Source of the DNA: Hephaestia caeni
Lineage (GTDB): Bacteria > Pseudomonadota > Alphaproteobacteria > Sphingomonadales > Sphingomonadaceae
DNA length: 64,000 nucleotides
Direction of reading: 5' to 3'
Assembly (NCBI RefSeq): GCF_003550065.1
Contig: NZ_QXDC01000003.1
Location: forward strand, 62,001-126,000
The notes under the pieces are model-generated. The model saw only the letters and a program-made list of their open reading frames with translations. It was not told the DNA's origin and ran no database searches. Within the stretch, counting starts at the first letter, position 1. Each line of letters opens with the position of its first letter. The position numbers and the translations under genes were made by a program. Of the stretch, positions 27,073-35,306 are shown one piece after another.

Positions 27073-28173
27073 TCAGCCGAGCCGCATCGTGCTCCGCGCG
27101 ATCTTGGCGATCAGCCCCGGCATGCCCTTGTAGTTTGCCTTGTTATAGGGCGAATCGGCTTCCACCGCGGCGGTGATACGGCGGTGCGCCTCGCCAAGCG
27201 CATGATAGGGCACGCCCGGCAGCAGGTGATGCAGCGCGTGATAGCGCAGCCCCACGGGCGCCCACAACGCGGGCAGCGTCGCCGGCGGGGGAACGTTGAC
27301 CGAATCGAGATATTGCGCGGTGACGCTCATCGGCTCGCCGTCATTCTCCCACAGATGCGCGACCAGGGTGCGCACCTGGTTGAGCAATGCGACCCCCGAC
27401 GCGATCGCAAGAACAATCGCGAAGGTCGGGAGCGGGATCACCCCCGTCGCGACCAGCGCGAGGAGCGCGATCGCCCAGACGCTCGCCGCCGCCTCGACGC
27501 GGTGCCACAGCCGCTTCGCCTCACCTTCGGGCGCGCGGCGGCGAAAGCGCGGGTTGATCGCCAGCGCCGAATAACGCTCGACCACCGTCTTGCGCAGCCC
27601 CGGCACGACCAGCGACAGCGGCGTCAGGATCGCATAGCGGATCAGCAGCCCCACTGGTGCCAGCGCCGCGATCACGATGAACGCGGGTAGCGTCCACGGC
27701 TTCATCAGCGCGAGCGGCAGATACTCGGGATCGTCGGCGGTGCCGTACCGCGTCTTGGCGTGGTGCAGATTGTGCACGCCTTCGTACATGAACGAGGGCG
27801 TCAGCATCGGCACGCCGACCAGCGCATTCCAGCCGAGCCGGAAACCGGGCATCGCAGCGTGCTTGATATGCGTCAGTTCGTGGATGAAGCTGAGCGCGCG
27901 ATAGAGCGCGAGCACCGCCACCACCCCGGCCGCGACCGCCCAGCCGCCCGTCAGCGTGACCGCACCGGCCAACGCACCATAGCCGATCGCCACCGACGCC
28001 AGCAGATCGGCCCAATAGATCGCCGGGCGCGGCGTATTGAGATCGCGCGTCAGCTCCGCCGCGGCGCGCAGCATCGCCTTGTCGTCCGCGATCCGCAGCC
28101 GCGGCGCAGGCGCAGCCCCGGCCGCAGCGCGGCGCGCGTTCGAGGGAAGCGTGGTATCCATGATCGGGTGCAT
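27073..28173 (-). CDS. Membrane fatty-acid desaturase/hydroxylase
   Basis: Di-iron membrane enzyme, about 366 aa. The three histidine boxes are HELTHIKH (98-105), HNLHH (134-138) and HALHH near the C-terminus, the standard acyl-lipid desaturase pattern, with four or more hydrophobic helices between them. The start is uncertain: ATG codons at 28173 and 28161 are both in frame and neither has a good ribosome site; the longer is given. It sits convergently to lptG and divergently from the ceramide-synthase-like gene, so it may desaturate or hydroxylate the sphingoid base or the amide-linked acyl chain. A role in general membrane lipids is the alternative. Confidence 0.85.
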   Translation of the reverse strand: MHPIMDTTLPSNARRAAAGAAPAPRLRIADDKAMLRAAAELTRDLNTPRPAIYWADLLASVAIGYGALAGAVTLTGGWAVAAGVVAVLALYRALSFIHELTHIKHAAMPGFRLGWNALVGVPMLTPSFMYEGVHNLHHAKTRYGTADDPEYLPLALMKPWTLPAFIVIAALAPVGLLIRYAILTPLSLVVPGLRKTVVERYSALAINPRFRRRAPEGEAKRLWHRVEAAASVWAIALLALVATGVIPLPTFAIVLAIASGVALLNQVRTLVAHLWENDGEPMSVTAQYLDSVNVPPPATLPALWAPVGLRYHALHHLLPGVPYHALGEAHRRITAAVEADSPYNKANYKGMPGLIAKIARSTMRLG

Positions 28174-28292
28174 TGGCGAGAAATAGTGGCTGGAGCATGG
28201 CGTTGCCAGTGCCAGATCGTCACACGTCGCCGACGTCGATCGATCAGAGCGATCAGCGGCGCCGATCAAAGGCGGCGTGGTTGAATCCGGTT

Positions 28293-28375
28293 GCGGCACC
28301 GGCCCTCTCCCCCGCCCCGCCTCCCATGCAGTATAATTACTTGGGAGGCGGGGCGGGGGAGAGGGCCGGTGCCGC
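28293..28375. repeat. 83-bp perfect palindrome, copy 1
   Basis: Two perfect 34-bp arms (28293-28326 and 28342-28375), rich in C on one side and G on the other, flank a 15-bp loop with AGTATAAT. Related copies lie at 35818-35893 and 52815-52890. It sits in the 278-bp divergent gap between the desaturase and the ceramide-synthase-like gene and would form an extremely stable hairpin. Confidence 0.9.
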
Positions 28376-28451
28376 CTGCCACACAAATGCGGCCTCGTCA
28401 TCGCCATCTTCGCCCGCTACAGCGCGGCGATCCTGTATCGAAAGGCAGAAC

Positions 28452-29606
28452 GTGGCAAACACCCTGACGATCCGACCCGTCCTTTCCAAGGCCGATCGCA
28501 AGGCGTTCGTCGACCTGCCCTTCCACCTCTATCACGACGATCCCAACTGGGTGCCCCCGCTCAAGACCGAGGCGCTGGGGTTGATCACGCCCGAAAAAAA
28601 CGGCTGGTTCAGCCATGCCGAAGCGCAACTCTTTCTCGCCGAGCGCGACGGCCGTATCGTCGGGCGCATCTCGGCGCATATCGACACGCTGGCGCAGACC
28701 ATGCCCGCCGAGCAGGGCTTCGGCCCCGGCTGCGGCCAGTTCGGGCTGATGGAAGCTGTGGACGAGGCGGTTTTCACCGCGCTGCTCGCCACCGCCGAAG
28801 CCTGGTTGCGCGAGCGCGGCATCACGCGCGTGATCGGGCCGATCAGCATGTCGATCTGGGAGGAACCGGGGCTGCTGATCGAAGGCTATGATCATCCGCC
28901 GACGGTGATGATGGGCCACGCCAAGCCCGAATATCGCGACTGGATCGAACGCGCGGGGTTCACGCCCGTCAAGCAGTTGATGACCTATGATCTCGACATC
29001 ACCCAGGAATTCCCGCCGATCGTCAAGCGCATCATCCAGTCGGGCGAGCGCAATGATCGCATCGTCATCCGCGAGGTCGACAAATCGCAGTTCGAGCGCG
29101 AAGCCGCGATCATCCTTGCGATCCTCAACGATGCGTGGGCCGATAATTGGGGGTTCGTGCCGCTGACCCAGCCCGAGATCGACGATGTCGGCAAGAAATT
29201 GAAGCCGATCGTGTTCAACGACCTGATCCGCATCGCCGAACTCGACGGCCGGCCGGTCGCGTTCATGATCACGCTCCCCGATCTCAACGAGGCGATCAAG
29301 CCGCTGGGGGGCAGCCTGCTGCCGTTCGGCTGGGCGAAGCTGTTGTGGTGGCTGCGCAAGCCCAAGGTGCGCACGATGCGGGTGCCGTTGATGGGGGTTG
29401 TCAAGGAGCTGCAATCGTCGCGCATGGCGAGCCAGCTCGCCTTCATGATGATCGAGTATATCCGCCGCGCCTCGGTGGCCCATTATGGCGCGACCCGCGG
29501 CGAGATCGGCTGGATCCTCGACGACAACCAGGGGATGCGCGCGATCGCGGAGACGATCGATAGTCGCGTCAACAAAGTGTACCAGATTTACGAAAAGGCG
29601 TTGTGA
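28452..29606 (+). CDS. GNAT-fold acyltransferase, candidate bacterial ceramide synthase
   Basis: 384 aa, no signal peptide. It opens LTIRPVLSKADRKAFVDLPF and contains FLAERDGRIVGRISAHID and IGPISMSIWEEPGLLIEGYD, a pattern of the two-part GNAT-like proteins often mislabelled dATP pyrophosphohydrolase in alphaproteobacteria. In Caulobacter a GNAT-type protein near spt (cc_1154) was identified as the ceramide synthase that N-acylates the sphingoid base. Clustering with spt, acp and a CerR-like gene makes the same role likely here. GTG at 28452 is chosen as start because AAGGCAG precedes it; a longer frame from 28173 runs through the palindrome. Specific orthology to cc_1154 is not proven from sequence alone. 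Confidence 0.68.
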   Translation: MANTLTIRPVLSKADRKAFVDLPFHLYHDDPNWVPPLKTEALGLITPEKNGWFSHAEAQLFLAERDGRIVGRISAHIDTLAQTMPAEQGFGPGCGQFGLMEAVDEAVFTALLATAEAWLRERGITRVIGPISMSIWEEPGLLIEGYDHPPTVMMGHAKPEYRDWIERAGFTPVKQLMTYDLDITQEFPPIVKRIIQSGERNDRIVIREVDKSQFEREAAIILAILNDAWADNWGFVPLTQPEIDDVGKKLKPIVFNDLIRIAELDGRPVAFMITLPDLNEAIKPLGGSLLPFGWAKLLWWLRKPKVRTMRVPLMGVVKELQSSRMASQLAFMMIEYIRRASVAHYGATRGEIGWILDDNQGMRAIAETIDSRVNKVYQIYEKAL

Positions 29607-29641
29607 CGCGCCTTTTACCCATCATCCCGGAGACCGAATGA

Positions 29642-30196
29642 ATGTCGATCATGTCCGACCGCTGGATTCGCGACGCCGCGCGCAACCATGCCATGATCGA
29701 GCCGTTCGAGGACGGCCAGCGCCGCGAGGGCATGATCAGCTACGGCCTGTCCTCCTACGGCTATGACGCGCGCGTCGCCGACGAGTTCAAGATCTTCACC
29801 AATGTCGACAGCGCGGTGGTGGACCCCAAGAATTTCGCGGCGAACAGCTTCGTCGATCGCAAGACCGACGTGTGCGTCATCCCGCCCAATAGCTTCGCGC
29901 TCGCCCGCACGGTGGAATATTTCCGCGTGCCCGACGACGTACTCGTGATCTGCCTCGGCAAATCGACCTATGCGCGTTGCGGGATCATCGTCAACGTGAC
30001 CCCGCTCGAGCCCGGCTGGGAAGGGCATGTCACGCTCGAATTCTCGAACACGACGCCGCTGCCGGCGAAGGTCTACGCCAACGAAGGCGCGTGCCAGTTC
30101 CTGTTCCTGCAAGGCAACGAGCGCTGCGAGACGACCTATGCCGACCGCGCCGGCAAATATATGGGCCAACGCGGCGTCACGCTGCCCCGGCTATAG
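29642..30196 (+). CDS. dcd: dCTP deaminase
   Basis: Converts dCTP to dUTP in thymidylate precursor supply, 184 aa, homotrimeric in known members. Conserved blocks are the N-terminal [38 protein letters not shown] and [16 protein letters not shown] with the catalytic Glu, then GACQFLF. The length is normal. The start could be the ATG at 29642 or the next at 29651 (SDRWIR begins just after); the former is used. It follows the acyltransferase by 35 bp on the same strand and is followed by two strong hairpins. Confidence 0.95.
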   Translation: MSIMSDRWIRDAARNHAMIEPFEDGQRREGMISYGLSSYGYDARVADEFKIFTNVDSAVVDPKNFAANSFVDRKTDVCVIPPNSFALARTVEYFRVPDDVLVICLGKSTYARCGIIVNVTPLEPGWEGHVTLEFSNTTPLPAKVYANEGACQFLFLQGNERCETTYADRAGKYMGQRGVTLPRL

Positions 30197-30197
30197 A

Positions 30198-30297
30198 GTG
30201 ATTTCGAGCCGGATGGACTCATCCGGCGACTCGGAAATCACGGCGAACAAGAGAAAATCTGGAGTCGCTCCGGTTCAATCGGAACCGGATCGACTCC
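30198..30297. other. Two hairpins after dcd
   Basis: GTGATTTC/GAAATCAC with inner CCGGATG/CATCCGG (30198-30241) and GGAGTCG/CGACTCC with inner TCCGGTTC/GAACCGGA (30261-30297). No T-run follows, so Rho-dependent ending or mRNA protection is likelier than intrinsic termination. The 15-mer GACTCATCCGGCGAC in the first hairpin recurs at 31359-31373. Confidence 0.6.
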
Positions 30298-30330
30298 GGG
30301 CCAGCGCGGTTCTGAAGCAGCGGCGACGAT

Positions 30331-30358
30331 AAAAAAGGGGCGACCCGAAGGCCGCCCT
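30331..30358 (-). terminator. Rho-independent terminator of the tonB-exb operon
   Basis: Read on the minus strand, GGGCGGCC pairs with GGTCGCCC (one G-T pair) around a TTCG loop and is followed by CTTTTTT. It lies 30 bp beyond the last exbD stop. Confidence 0.88.
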
Positions 30359-30387
30359 TACTTCGTGCCGTCGCTGGCGCGAAAAGG

Positions 30388-30816
30388 TTAGAAATCCCGA
30401 TAATATTGCTCGTTGCCGATGAAACCCAGCTTGGTCACGCCCGAGCGCTTGATGATCGCCAGCACCGCATCGACCTTCGCGTAGCGCGCGTTGCGATCGG
30501 GCTGGAAGTGCAGTTCGGGCTCCGGGTTCATCGTCGTCGTCTGATCGAGATACTGACGCAGCGTCACATCGTCGACCGGCGCACCGTTCCACGCCACCAC
30601 GCCCGCGGGATCGATCGAGATCTTGTTCTTGTCCGGCTCGATCGGATTCTGCTGCGCATTGGGGTCGTTCTGCGGCAGATCGACCTTAACCGCGTGGGTC
30701 TGGACGGGGATGGTGATGATGAACATGATGAGCAGAACGAGCATGACGTCGATCAACGGCGTCGTGTTCATTTCCATCATCGGTTCGCCGTCGTCTTGGC
30801 CACCACTCATTGACAT
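30388..30816 (-). CDS. exbD: ExbD-family biopolymer transport protein (second copy)
   Basis: Single-pass inner-membrane proton-motive-force transducer, 142 aa, working with ExbB and TonB. The N-terminal segment EMNTTPLIDVMLVLLIMFII contains the conserved Asp in the helix; the rest is periplasmic. AGGAG stands before the ATG at 30816. A longer frame upstream (to 31002) is only an overlap with the preceding exbD gene. It is the last gene of the minus-strand operon tonB-exbB-exbD-exbD, 25 bp after the other exbD, and ends before a strong terminator. Two ExbD paralogues in one operon are usual in sphingomonads. Confidence 0.93.
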   Translation of the reverse strand: MSMSGGQDDGEPMMEMNTTPLIDVMLVLLIMFIITIPVQTHAVKVDLPQNDPNAQQNPIEPDKNKISIDPAGVVAWNGAPVDDVTLRQYLDQTTTMNPEPELHFQPDRNARYAKVDAVLAIIKRSGVTKLGFIGNEQYYRDF

Positions 30817-30841
30817 GTCGTGTAACTCCTGACTCTCGCGC

Positions 30842-31324
30842 TCACAGACGCACCGAGCTGCCGCCCGGGGGCGGTTCGGAAATGAAGCCGACGCGCGCGA
30901 AGCCCGCCATCTGCATGGTGTAGATCGCCCCGCCGATGCAATGATACGGCGTGTCCACGTCGCCCCGGATATGGGCTTCGGGCAGTTCGAGGTCAGGGGC
31001 ATTGACCCCGCCCTGGCGCGCGATCTCGAGCTTGAGCTTCTCGACCGCCCGGTCGAGCAGTTCCTGGCTCGTCACCTTGGTCATGTTCCAATAGACTTCG
31101 CAGTCACCGGTGGGACCGGCCTTGATCGAGAGCGACACGTTCTCGGGCTTGGTCGTGGTCGGGTCGAAGCGCACGTCGGGCAGCTTGACCGGCACCGACT
31201 GGATCACGACCGGAACCGCGATCAGGAAGATGATGAGGAGCACCAGCATGACGTCGACGAGCGGCGTCGTGTTGATGTCCGACATCGGGGTTTCGGTGGA
31301 GTCTCCACCAACGCTCATCGCCAT
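30842..31324 (-). CDS. exbD: ExbD-family biopolymer transport protein (first copy)
   Basis: Single-pass ExbD homologue, 160 aa. The helix region is DINTTPLVDVMLVLLIIFLI with the conserved membrane Asp, followed by a periplasmic domain. It is somewhat longer than the second copy and carries Cys residues (GDCEVYW, YHCIGG) absent from it. AGGAT precedes the ATG at 31324. It lies between exbB (90 bp, with a hairpin in the gap) and the second exbD. It contributes to energising outer-membrane receptors such as the one at 3150-6020. Confidence 0.93.
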   Translation of the reverse strand: MAMSVGGDSTETPMSDINTTPLVDVMLVLLIIFLIAVPVVIQSVPVKLPDVRFDPTTTKPENVSLSIKAGPTGDCEVYWNMTKVTSQELLDRAVEKLKLEIARQGGVNAPDLELPEAHIRGDVDTPYHCIGGAIYTMQMAGFARVGFISEPPPGGSSVRL

Positions 31325-31377
31325 TTGAGAGCTATCCTCTGCATTCTTGTCTACCGCCGACTCATCCGGCGACGGAA

Positions 31378-31406
31378 GAACCGGCGCCGCGTACCGGCGC
31401 CGGTTC
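31378..31406 (-). other. Hairpin in the exbB-exbD gap
   Basis: A 12-bp perfect stem (GAACCGGCGCCG/CGGCGCCGGTTC) with a 5-nt loop. No T-run. It may set the ratio of ExbB to ExbD by partial termination or by blocking 3' decay, since ExbB is needed in excess. Confidence 0.5.
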
Positions 31407-31414
31407 CTGTCATT

Positions 31415-32188
31415 TTACGAGCGCTTCGGCGCGGCAGCGGCAGTCGCCGCGGCCGGCTTGGCGGCCGCCCGGGCGGGCGCATTCGTCGGCTTCACCGAAC
31501 CGGCCGACGCCAGATAGCCGAGCACGTCGTTCGAGAAGGCCGACAGGTCTTCGGCGATCGACTTGTTGCGGCGCTGGAGCCAGTTGTAGGCGAGCACGGC
31601 GGGCACCGCGACGACGAGACCGAGCGCGGTCATGATCAGCGCCTCACCGACCGGGCCGGCGACCGCGTCGATCGACGCCTGGCCGGCCGCACCGATCTTG
31701 ATGAGCGCGCGATAGATGCCGATAACCGTACCGAACAGGCCGATGAACGGCGCGGTGGCGCCGACCGTCGCGAGGAAGGCGAGTCCCGAGCCGAGCTTCG
31801 AGTTGATCGCCGCTTCCGACCGCGCGAGCGAGCCGTGAACCCAATCATGCGCCTCGACCGGATCGGTCAACTGGGCGTGCTGGTCCTGCGCGGCAAGCCC
31901 GTCGTCGACGATCTGCTTGTACGCGGAGTTCTTCTCGAGCTTGGCCGCGGCTTCGCGCAGATTGGGCGAATTCCAGAAGCTCTGCCGGACGCGCTTGGCC
32001 TGGTTCATGATCTTCTGCTGTTCGAACAGCTTGGTGAACAGGATGTAGAACGAGACGATCGACATGATGACGAGAATGCCGAACGTCACCTGCGAAATCA
32101 GGCCGCCTTCGCGAAGAGCGGGGATGAGGCCATACGGATTGTCGCCCGCGGGGGCCGCGGCGCCCGCGGCAAGAATGGTCATGAGCAT
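31415..32188 (-). CDS. exbB: MotA/TolQ/ExbB-family proton channel protein
   Basis: Inner-membrane ExbB subunit, 257 aa. The first helix is near residues 28-52 (GGLISQVTFGILVIMSIVSF); the paired C-terminal helices contain GSGLAFLATVGATAPFIGLF and IMTALGLVVAVPAVLAYNWL. The C-terminus has an Ala/Pro/Lys tail (about 30 residues). AAGGA precedes the ATG at 32188. It forms the energising complex with the ExbDs and the adjacent TonB. Confidence 0.95.
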   Translation of the reverse strand: MLMTILAAGAAAPAGDNPYGLIPALREGGLISQVTFGILVIMSIVSFYILFTKLFEQQKIMNQAKRVRQSFWNSPNLREAAAKLEKNSAYKQIVDDGLAAQDQHAQLTDPVEAHDWVHGSLARSEAAINSKLGSGLAFLATVGATAPFIGLFGTVIGIYRALIKIGAAGQASIDAVAGPVGEALIMTALGLVVAVPAVLAYNWLQRRNKSIAEDLSAFSNDVLGYLASAGSVKPTNAPARAAAKPAAATAAAAPKRS

Positions 32189-32281
32189 TTGGCGTTGTTC
32201 CTTGTTAGATCAATATTTCGAACTGGAGACCGGGTCACGCGGGGCGGCGTGATCGCCACCCTGCGCTCCCGAAACCGGCGG

Positions 32282-32941
32282 TCAGCCGGTCAACTTCCAC
32301 GTGACCGATTGTGTGAGCGAATCCGAAATCGGATTGCCGCTCTGGTCCTTCGCCGGCGTGAAGCGCACCCTCGATCGGAAGATGCGGCACGTCGTGTCGT
32401 CGAGCGAATCGTTGCCGCTCGATGACGTGACGGCACAGTTGGTGACCTTGCCATCGGTCCCCACTGTCAGGCGAACGCGCGTCGTGCCCTCGGCATTCTC
32501 GCGTTTCGCCTGCGACGGATAGTTGTCCGGCCCGAAAAACCGACCTGCATTGCCGCGGATCTTCGCCGACTGGTCGACGCGCGGCGCGGGCGGCGCCGGC
32601 GGCGCGGGCGGCACGGCGATCGGCGTCGGCACATACACCTTGGGCGGCGTCGGCACGGTGTTCATGATAACCGGCGGCGACGGCGTGCGCACGATCGGCG
32701 GCGGCGACACCACCGGCGGCGGCGTCATCGGCTGGTCGGGCGGCGGCGGCGGCGGCGGCTCGTCCGGCGGTGGCGGTGGCGGTGGCTCGACGTCGAACGT
32801 GTTCAACTTCTCCGAAACCTTCTTGACGTATTGGTACGCCAGGCCGGTCACGAAGGCATAGCCGAGCGCAACGTGGAGCAGGCCGACAATCACCAGCGCC
32901 ACTACGCGACTTCCGCTCGCATTCCTATCAGCGTAGGCCAT
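32282..32941 (-). CDS. tonB: TonB energy transducer
   Basis: TonB, 219 aa: an N-terminal membrane anchor (VVALVIVGLLHVALGYAFVT), then a long Pro-rich periplasmic linker (about residues 50-120, with runs of seven prolines), and a C-terminal TonB domain (YPSQAKRENAEGTTRVRLTV ... CRIFRSRVRFTPA). GAGGGAG lies upstream of the ATG at 32941. It begins the operon tonB-exbB-exbD-exbD. It transmits inner-membrane energy to TonB-dependent receptors. The divergent neighbour is a secreted unknown gene, 226 bp away. Confidence 0.95.
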   Translation of the reverse strand: MAYADRNASGSRVVALVIVGLLHVALGYAFVTGLAYQYVKKVSEKLNTFDVEPPPPPPPDEPPPPPPPDQPMTPPPVVSPPPIVRTPSPPVIMNTVPTPPKVYVPTPIAVPPAPPAPPAPRVDQSAKIRGNAGRFFGPDNYPSQAKRENAEGTTRVRLTVGTDGKVTNCAVTSSSGNDSLDDTTCRIFRSRVRFTPAKDQSGNPISDSLTQSVTWKLTG

Positions 32942-33167
32942 TCAGAAACGACACTCCCTCAATCCCAATGACAGGTCCGGCTTAATCTCATTCGATCCCG
33001 TCAGGCCGACCAATCCCGTTCAGGCTAACCCAGCCCGGCAGAGATCGCGAGTCTCTATCGACACCAATCGCTCGACGCAACGCCTTGTCTCACGCAATAA
33101 ACGTACAAACGGCGTCTTGCAGAATTATTTCTGTATAGAACGATTGGTATCGCGTAACGCTACACGC

Positions 33168-34022
33168 ATGTTTTACGTTCCCAAGGCGCTCCTCGCGGCG
33201 GCCGCCGCGCCGCTGCTTCTCGTCAGTCCCGCTTTCGGACAAAATGCAGAACAACCGGGAAGATACGCGCTTTCCGGCCCGCGCTATGCCGACTTCGCCG
33301 ATCTCGTTCTCGCCGCGCCAATGATCGTCGACGCCGTGATCGCCAGCGTCGTGCGAATCAAGGGCGAGGAGGCCGCCGGCGTCGCGCCCGGCATGATGCG
33401 ATTCTACGTCAATGCCGAGGTTCAGACGCTGATCCGTGGATCGTCGGGCATCCCCAAAAAGGTCGGCTATCTGGTCGACGTGCCGGTCGATTCGCTGGGC
33501 AAGACCCCCAAGTTGAAGCATCTGCGCGTGCTGCTGTTCGCCCGCCCGGTCGCGAATCGGCCCGATCAGATCCAGCTCGTCGCGCCCGACGCGCAGCGCC
33601 CGTGGTCGCCCGCGGCGGACGCGCTGGCGCGCCGGATCGCGCGCGACGCGGTGGCGGCCGATGCACCGCCGGTGATCACCGGCGTGGGCAATGCCTTCCA
33701 TGTGCCCGGATCACTTCCCGGCGAGGGCGAGACGCAGATTTTCCTCGCGACCGCCGACGGCAGCCCGGTCTCGCTCAGCATCCTGAGCCGGCCCGGCGAG
33801 CAGAAGCGCTGGGCGGTCGCATTGAGCGAGATCGTCGACAATGCGGCGGCCCCGCCCCGGCCCGATACGCTGCTCTGGTATCGCCTCGCCTGCGCGCTAC
33901 CGCCCGAACTGCCCCAATCGAGCCTCGATACGGCCGATCCGGCGAGCGCCAGCCAGGCCCGCGCCGATTACCGGTTCGTGCTGCGCTCGCTCGGCCCGTG
34001 CGATCGCAGCCACTCTTATTGA
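33168..34022 (+). CDS. Secreted protein of unknown function
   Basis: 284 aa with a signal peptide (ALLAAAAAPLLLVSPAFGQ, cleavage near residue 24). The mature protein has no motif I recognise; it contains an OB-like or immunoglobulin-like beta pattern (VDAVIASVVRIKGEEAAG, VNAEVQTLIRG) and two late Cys residues (RLACALPPEL, SLGPCDRS). I chose the ATG at 33168 because it opens directly into the signal sequence. It stands between divergent tonB and convergent folB and appears monocistronic. Confidence 0.7.
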   Translation: MFYVPKALLAAAAAPLLLVSPAFGQNAEQPGRYALSGPRYADFADLVLAAPMIVDAVIASVVRIKGEEAAGVAPGMMRFYVNAEVQTLIRGSSGIPKKVGYLVDVPVDSLGKTPKLKHLRVLLFARPVANRPDQIQLVAPDAQRPWSPAADALARRIARDAVAADAPPVITGVGNAFHVPGSLPGEGETQIFLATADGSPVSLSILSRPGEQKRWAVALSEIVDNAAAPPRPDTLLWYRLACALPPELPQSSLDTADPASASQARADYRFVLRSLGPCDRSHSY

Positions 34023-34050
34023 CGATTCGGCACCGGTTCGAATCCAACTC

Positions 34051-34422
34051 TCAGCGGCGGTGACGCACCAGCGTGATCCCGATCGATTCGCCCGCCTCGG
34101 CGATCGCGAGCTTGACGATTCGCACCGCGACGCGCGCGACGCGTTCGTCCTGTAGAAACAACGTTTCGGCGATAAAGTCCGCGACGCCCTCGATCAATAT
34201 GAAGTGCCGGCCCTCGGGCAGGTCGGTCGCCGCGCGTTTGAGATCGAGATAATTCTTCGAATCGCCCAGCGGCGAATCGGGGGTGAAGCGATCGGGGCAA
34301 TCGAGATCGACCGTCAGCGAAATCCTGAGCGGCTGCGGCAGGTGCGTCTCCTCCGAATAGATGCCGGTGAGCACCGGCGCTTCGAGATCGTGGACTTCGA
34401 GCTGGAGACGGTCGCGCTGCAT
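34051..34422 (-). CDS. folB: Dihydroneopterin aldolase family protein
   Basis: FolB-type enzyme of folate synthesis, 123 aa, cleaving dihydroneopterin to 6-hydroxymethyldihydropterin and glycolaldehyde. The order LQLEVHDLEAPVLTGIYSEE, RISLTVDLDCP, NYLDLKR and EGVADFIAETLF agrees with the family; the Glu and Lys expected in catalysis are not confidently placed, so activity on another pterin is possible. The ATG at 34422 is preferred over a TTG at 34458. It follows the GST gene on the same strand, with a 148-bp gap carrying a dispersed repeat. Confidence 0.78.
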   Translation of the reverse strand: MQRDRLQLEVHDLEAPVLTGIYSEETHLPQPLRISLTVDLDCPDRFTPDSPLGDSKNYLDLKRAATDLPEGRHFILIEGVADFIAETLFLQDERVARVAVRIVKLAIAEAGESIGITLVRHRR

Positions 34423-34530
34423 GGCCGCGCCCTTAGGCCCGCCCTCAGCAAACGGCAACGGGCGTATGCTCTGTCTGGCGGCACCGGACTTCTATTGGGA
34501 ATGCGCCTATGGCGCATTGCGGCCCCGGCG

Positions 34531-34567
34531 CGGAAATCGCTCTCCCGCGATTTCCCAAGCAAACTCC
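34531..34567. repeat. 37-bp dispersed repeat, copy 1
   Basis: A segment with the stem GAAATCGC/GCGATTTC that recurs at 35900-35936 with 34 of 37 identical bases. It lies in the gap between the GST and folB genes. Confidence 0.7.
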
Positions 34568-34570
34568 CTT

Positions 34571-35203
34571 TCAGGCCGCCGCGCTCGGCCGGGCGGTCGC
34601 GGCGGCGTGCCAGCGCGCGATGTTGCCGTCGCCCTCGGGCACCGCGAGCCGCGTCGCGCGGGCGAAATCGATCGTCACCAGCGCGGTGATGTCGGCGAAG
34701 CTGTAGCCGCCGCCCGCGATCCATTCGGTCTCGCCCAGCCGCGCATCGAGCCCCTCGACGAAGGCATTCCACATGATCGCCCCGCGCGTCGCTAACTCGG
34801 GAATCTGTGGAATCGGCGGCCATTTCCCCGATGCGGCGCGATCCTTGAACGCATCGCGGCTGTTGCGGAAGGCGTAGACCACGGCGGTATAGCCATCATT
34901 CTCGATCCGCCGCGTCCACGATTCGATTCGCGCGATCTCGATCGGGCTCGTCCCGAACAGCGGCGGATCGGGCTGGAGAGCTTCGAAATAGCGGCAGATC
35001 GCCGCCGATTCGCAGATCACTTCGCCATCGTCGAGTTCGAGCGCAGGCACCGCCCCGCGCGCGTTGATCGCGAGATAGGCGTCACCGCGCTGCTCGTCCG
35101 AGCGCAGATCGACCATGACGCGTTCGACCTCGATCCCCTTTTCGGCGAGATAGACGCGCACCCGGCGCGGGCTCGGCGCCCATTCGGCATCGTACAGCTT
35201 CAT
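34571..35203 (-). CDS. Glutathione S-transferase family protein
   Basis: 210 aa, two-domain GST. The N-terminal thioredoxin-like half reads MKLYDAEWAPSPRRVRVYLA with ESAAICRYFEAL at the glutathione site; the C-terminal half is all-helical (WNAFVEGLDARLGETEW ... FADITALVTIDFA). The Ser after Ala-Pro (residue 11) is the likely activating residue. The ATG at 35203 is chosen over a GTG at 35212. It precedes folB on the minus strand. Substrate unknown; a detoxification or stress role is the family default. Confidence 0.83.
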   Translation of the reverse strand: MKLYDAEWAPSPRRVRVYLAEKGIEVERVMVDLRSDEQRGDAYLAINARGAVPALELDDGEVICESAAICRYFEALQPDPPLFGTSPIEIARIESWTRRIENDGYTAVVYAFRNSRDAFKDRAASGKWPPIPQIPELATRGAIMWNAFVEGLDARLGETEWIAGGGYSFADITALVTIDFARATRLAVPEGDGNIARWHAAATARPSAAA

Positions 35204-35306
35204 CCCGATCACCGCCCTTTCGTGATTCGCGCTTGCCAGAACCTCTCACAGAGCTAAAGCGCGCCGCCCCGGCCGTCCATCGTGCCGGCCCTGGAGGATA
35301 TGCCCG

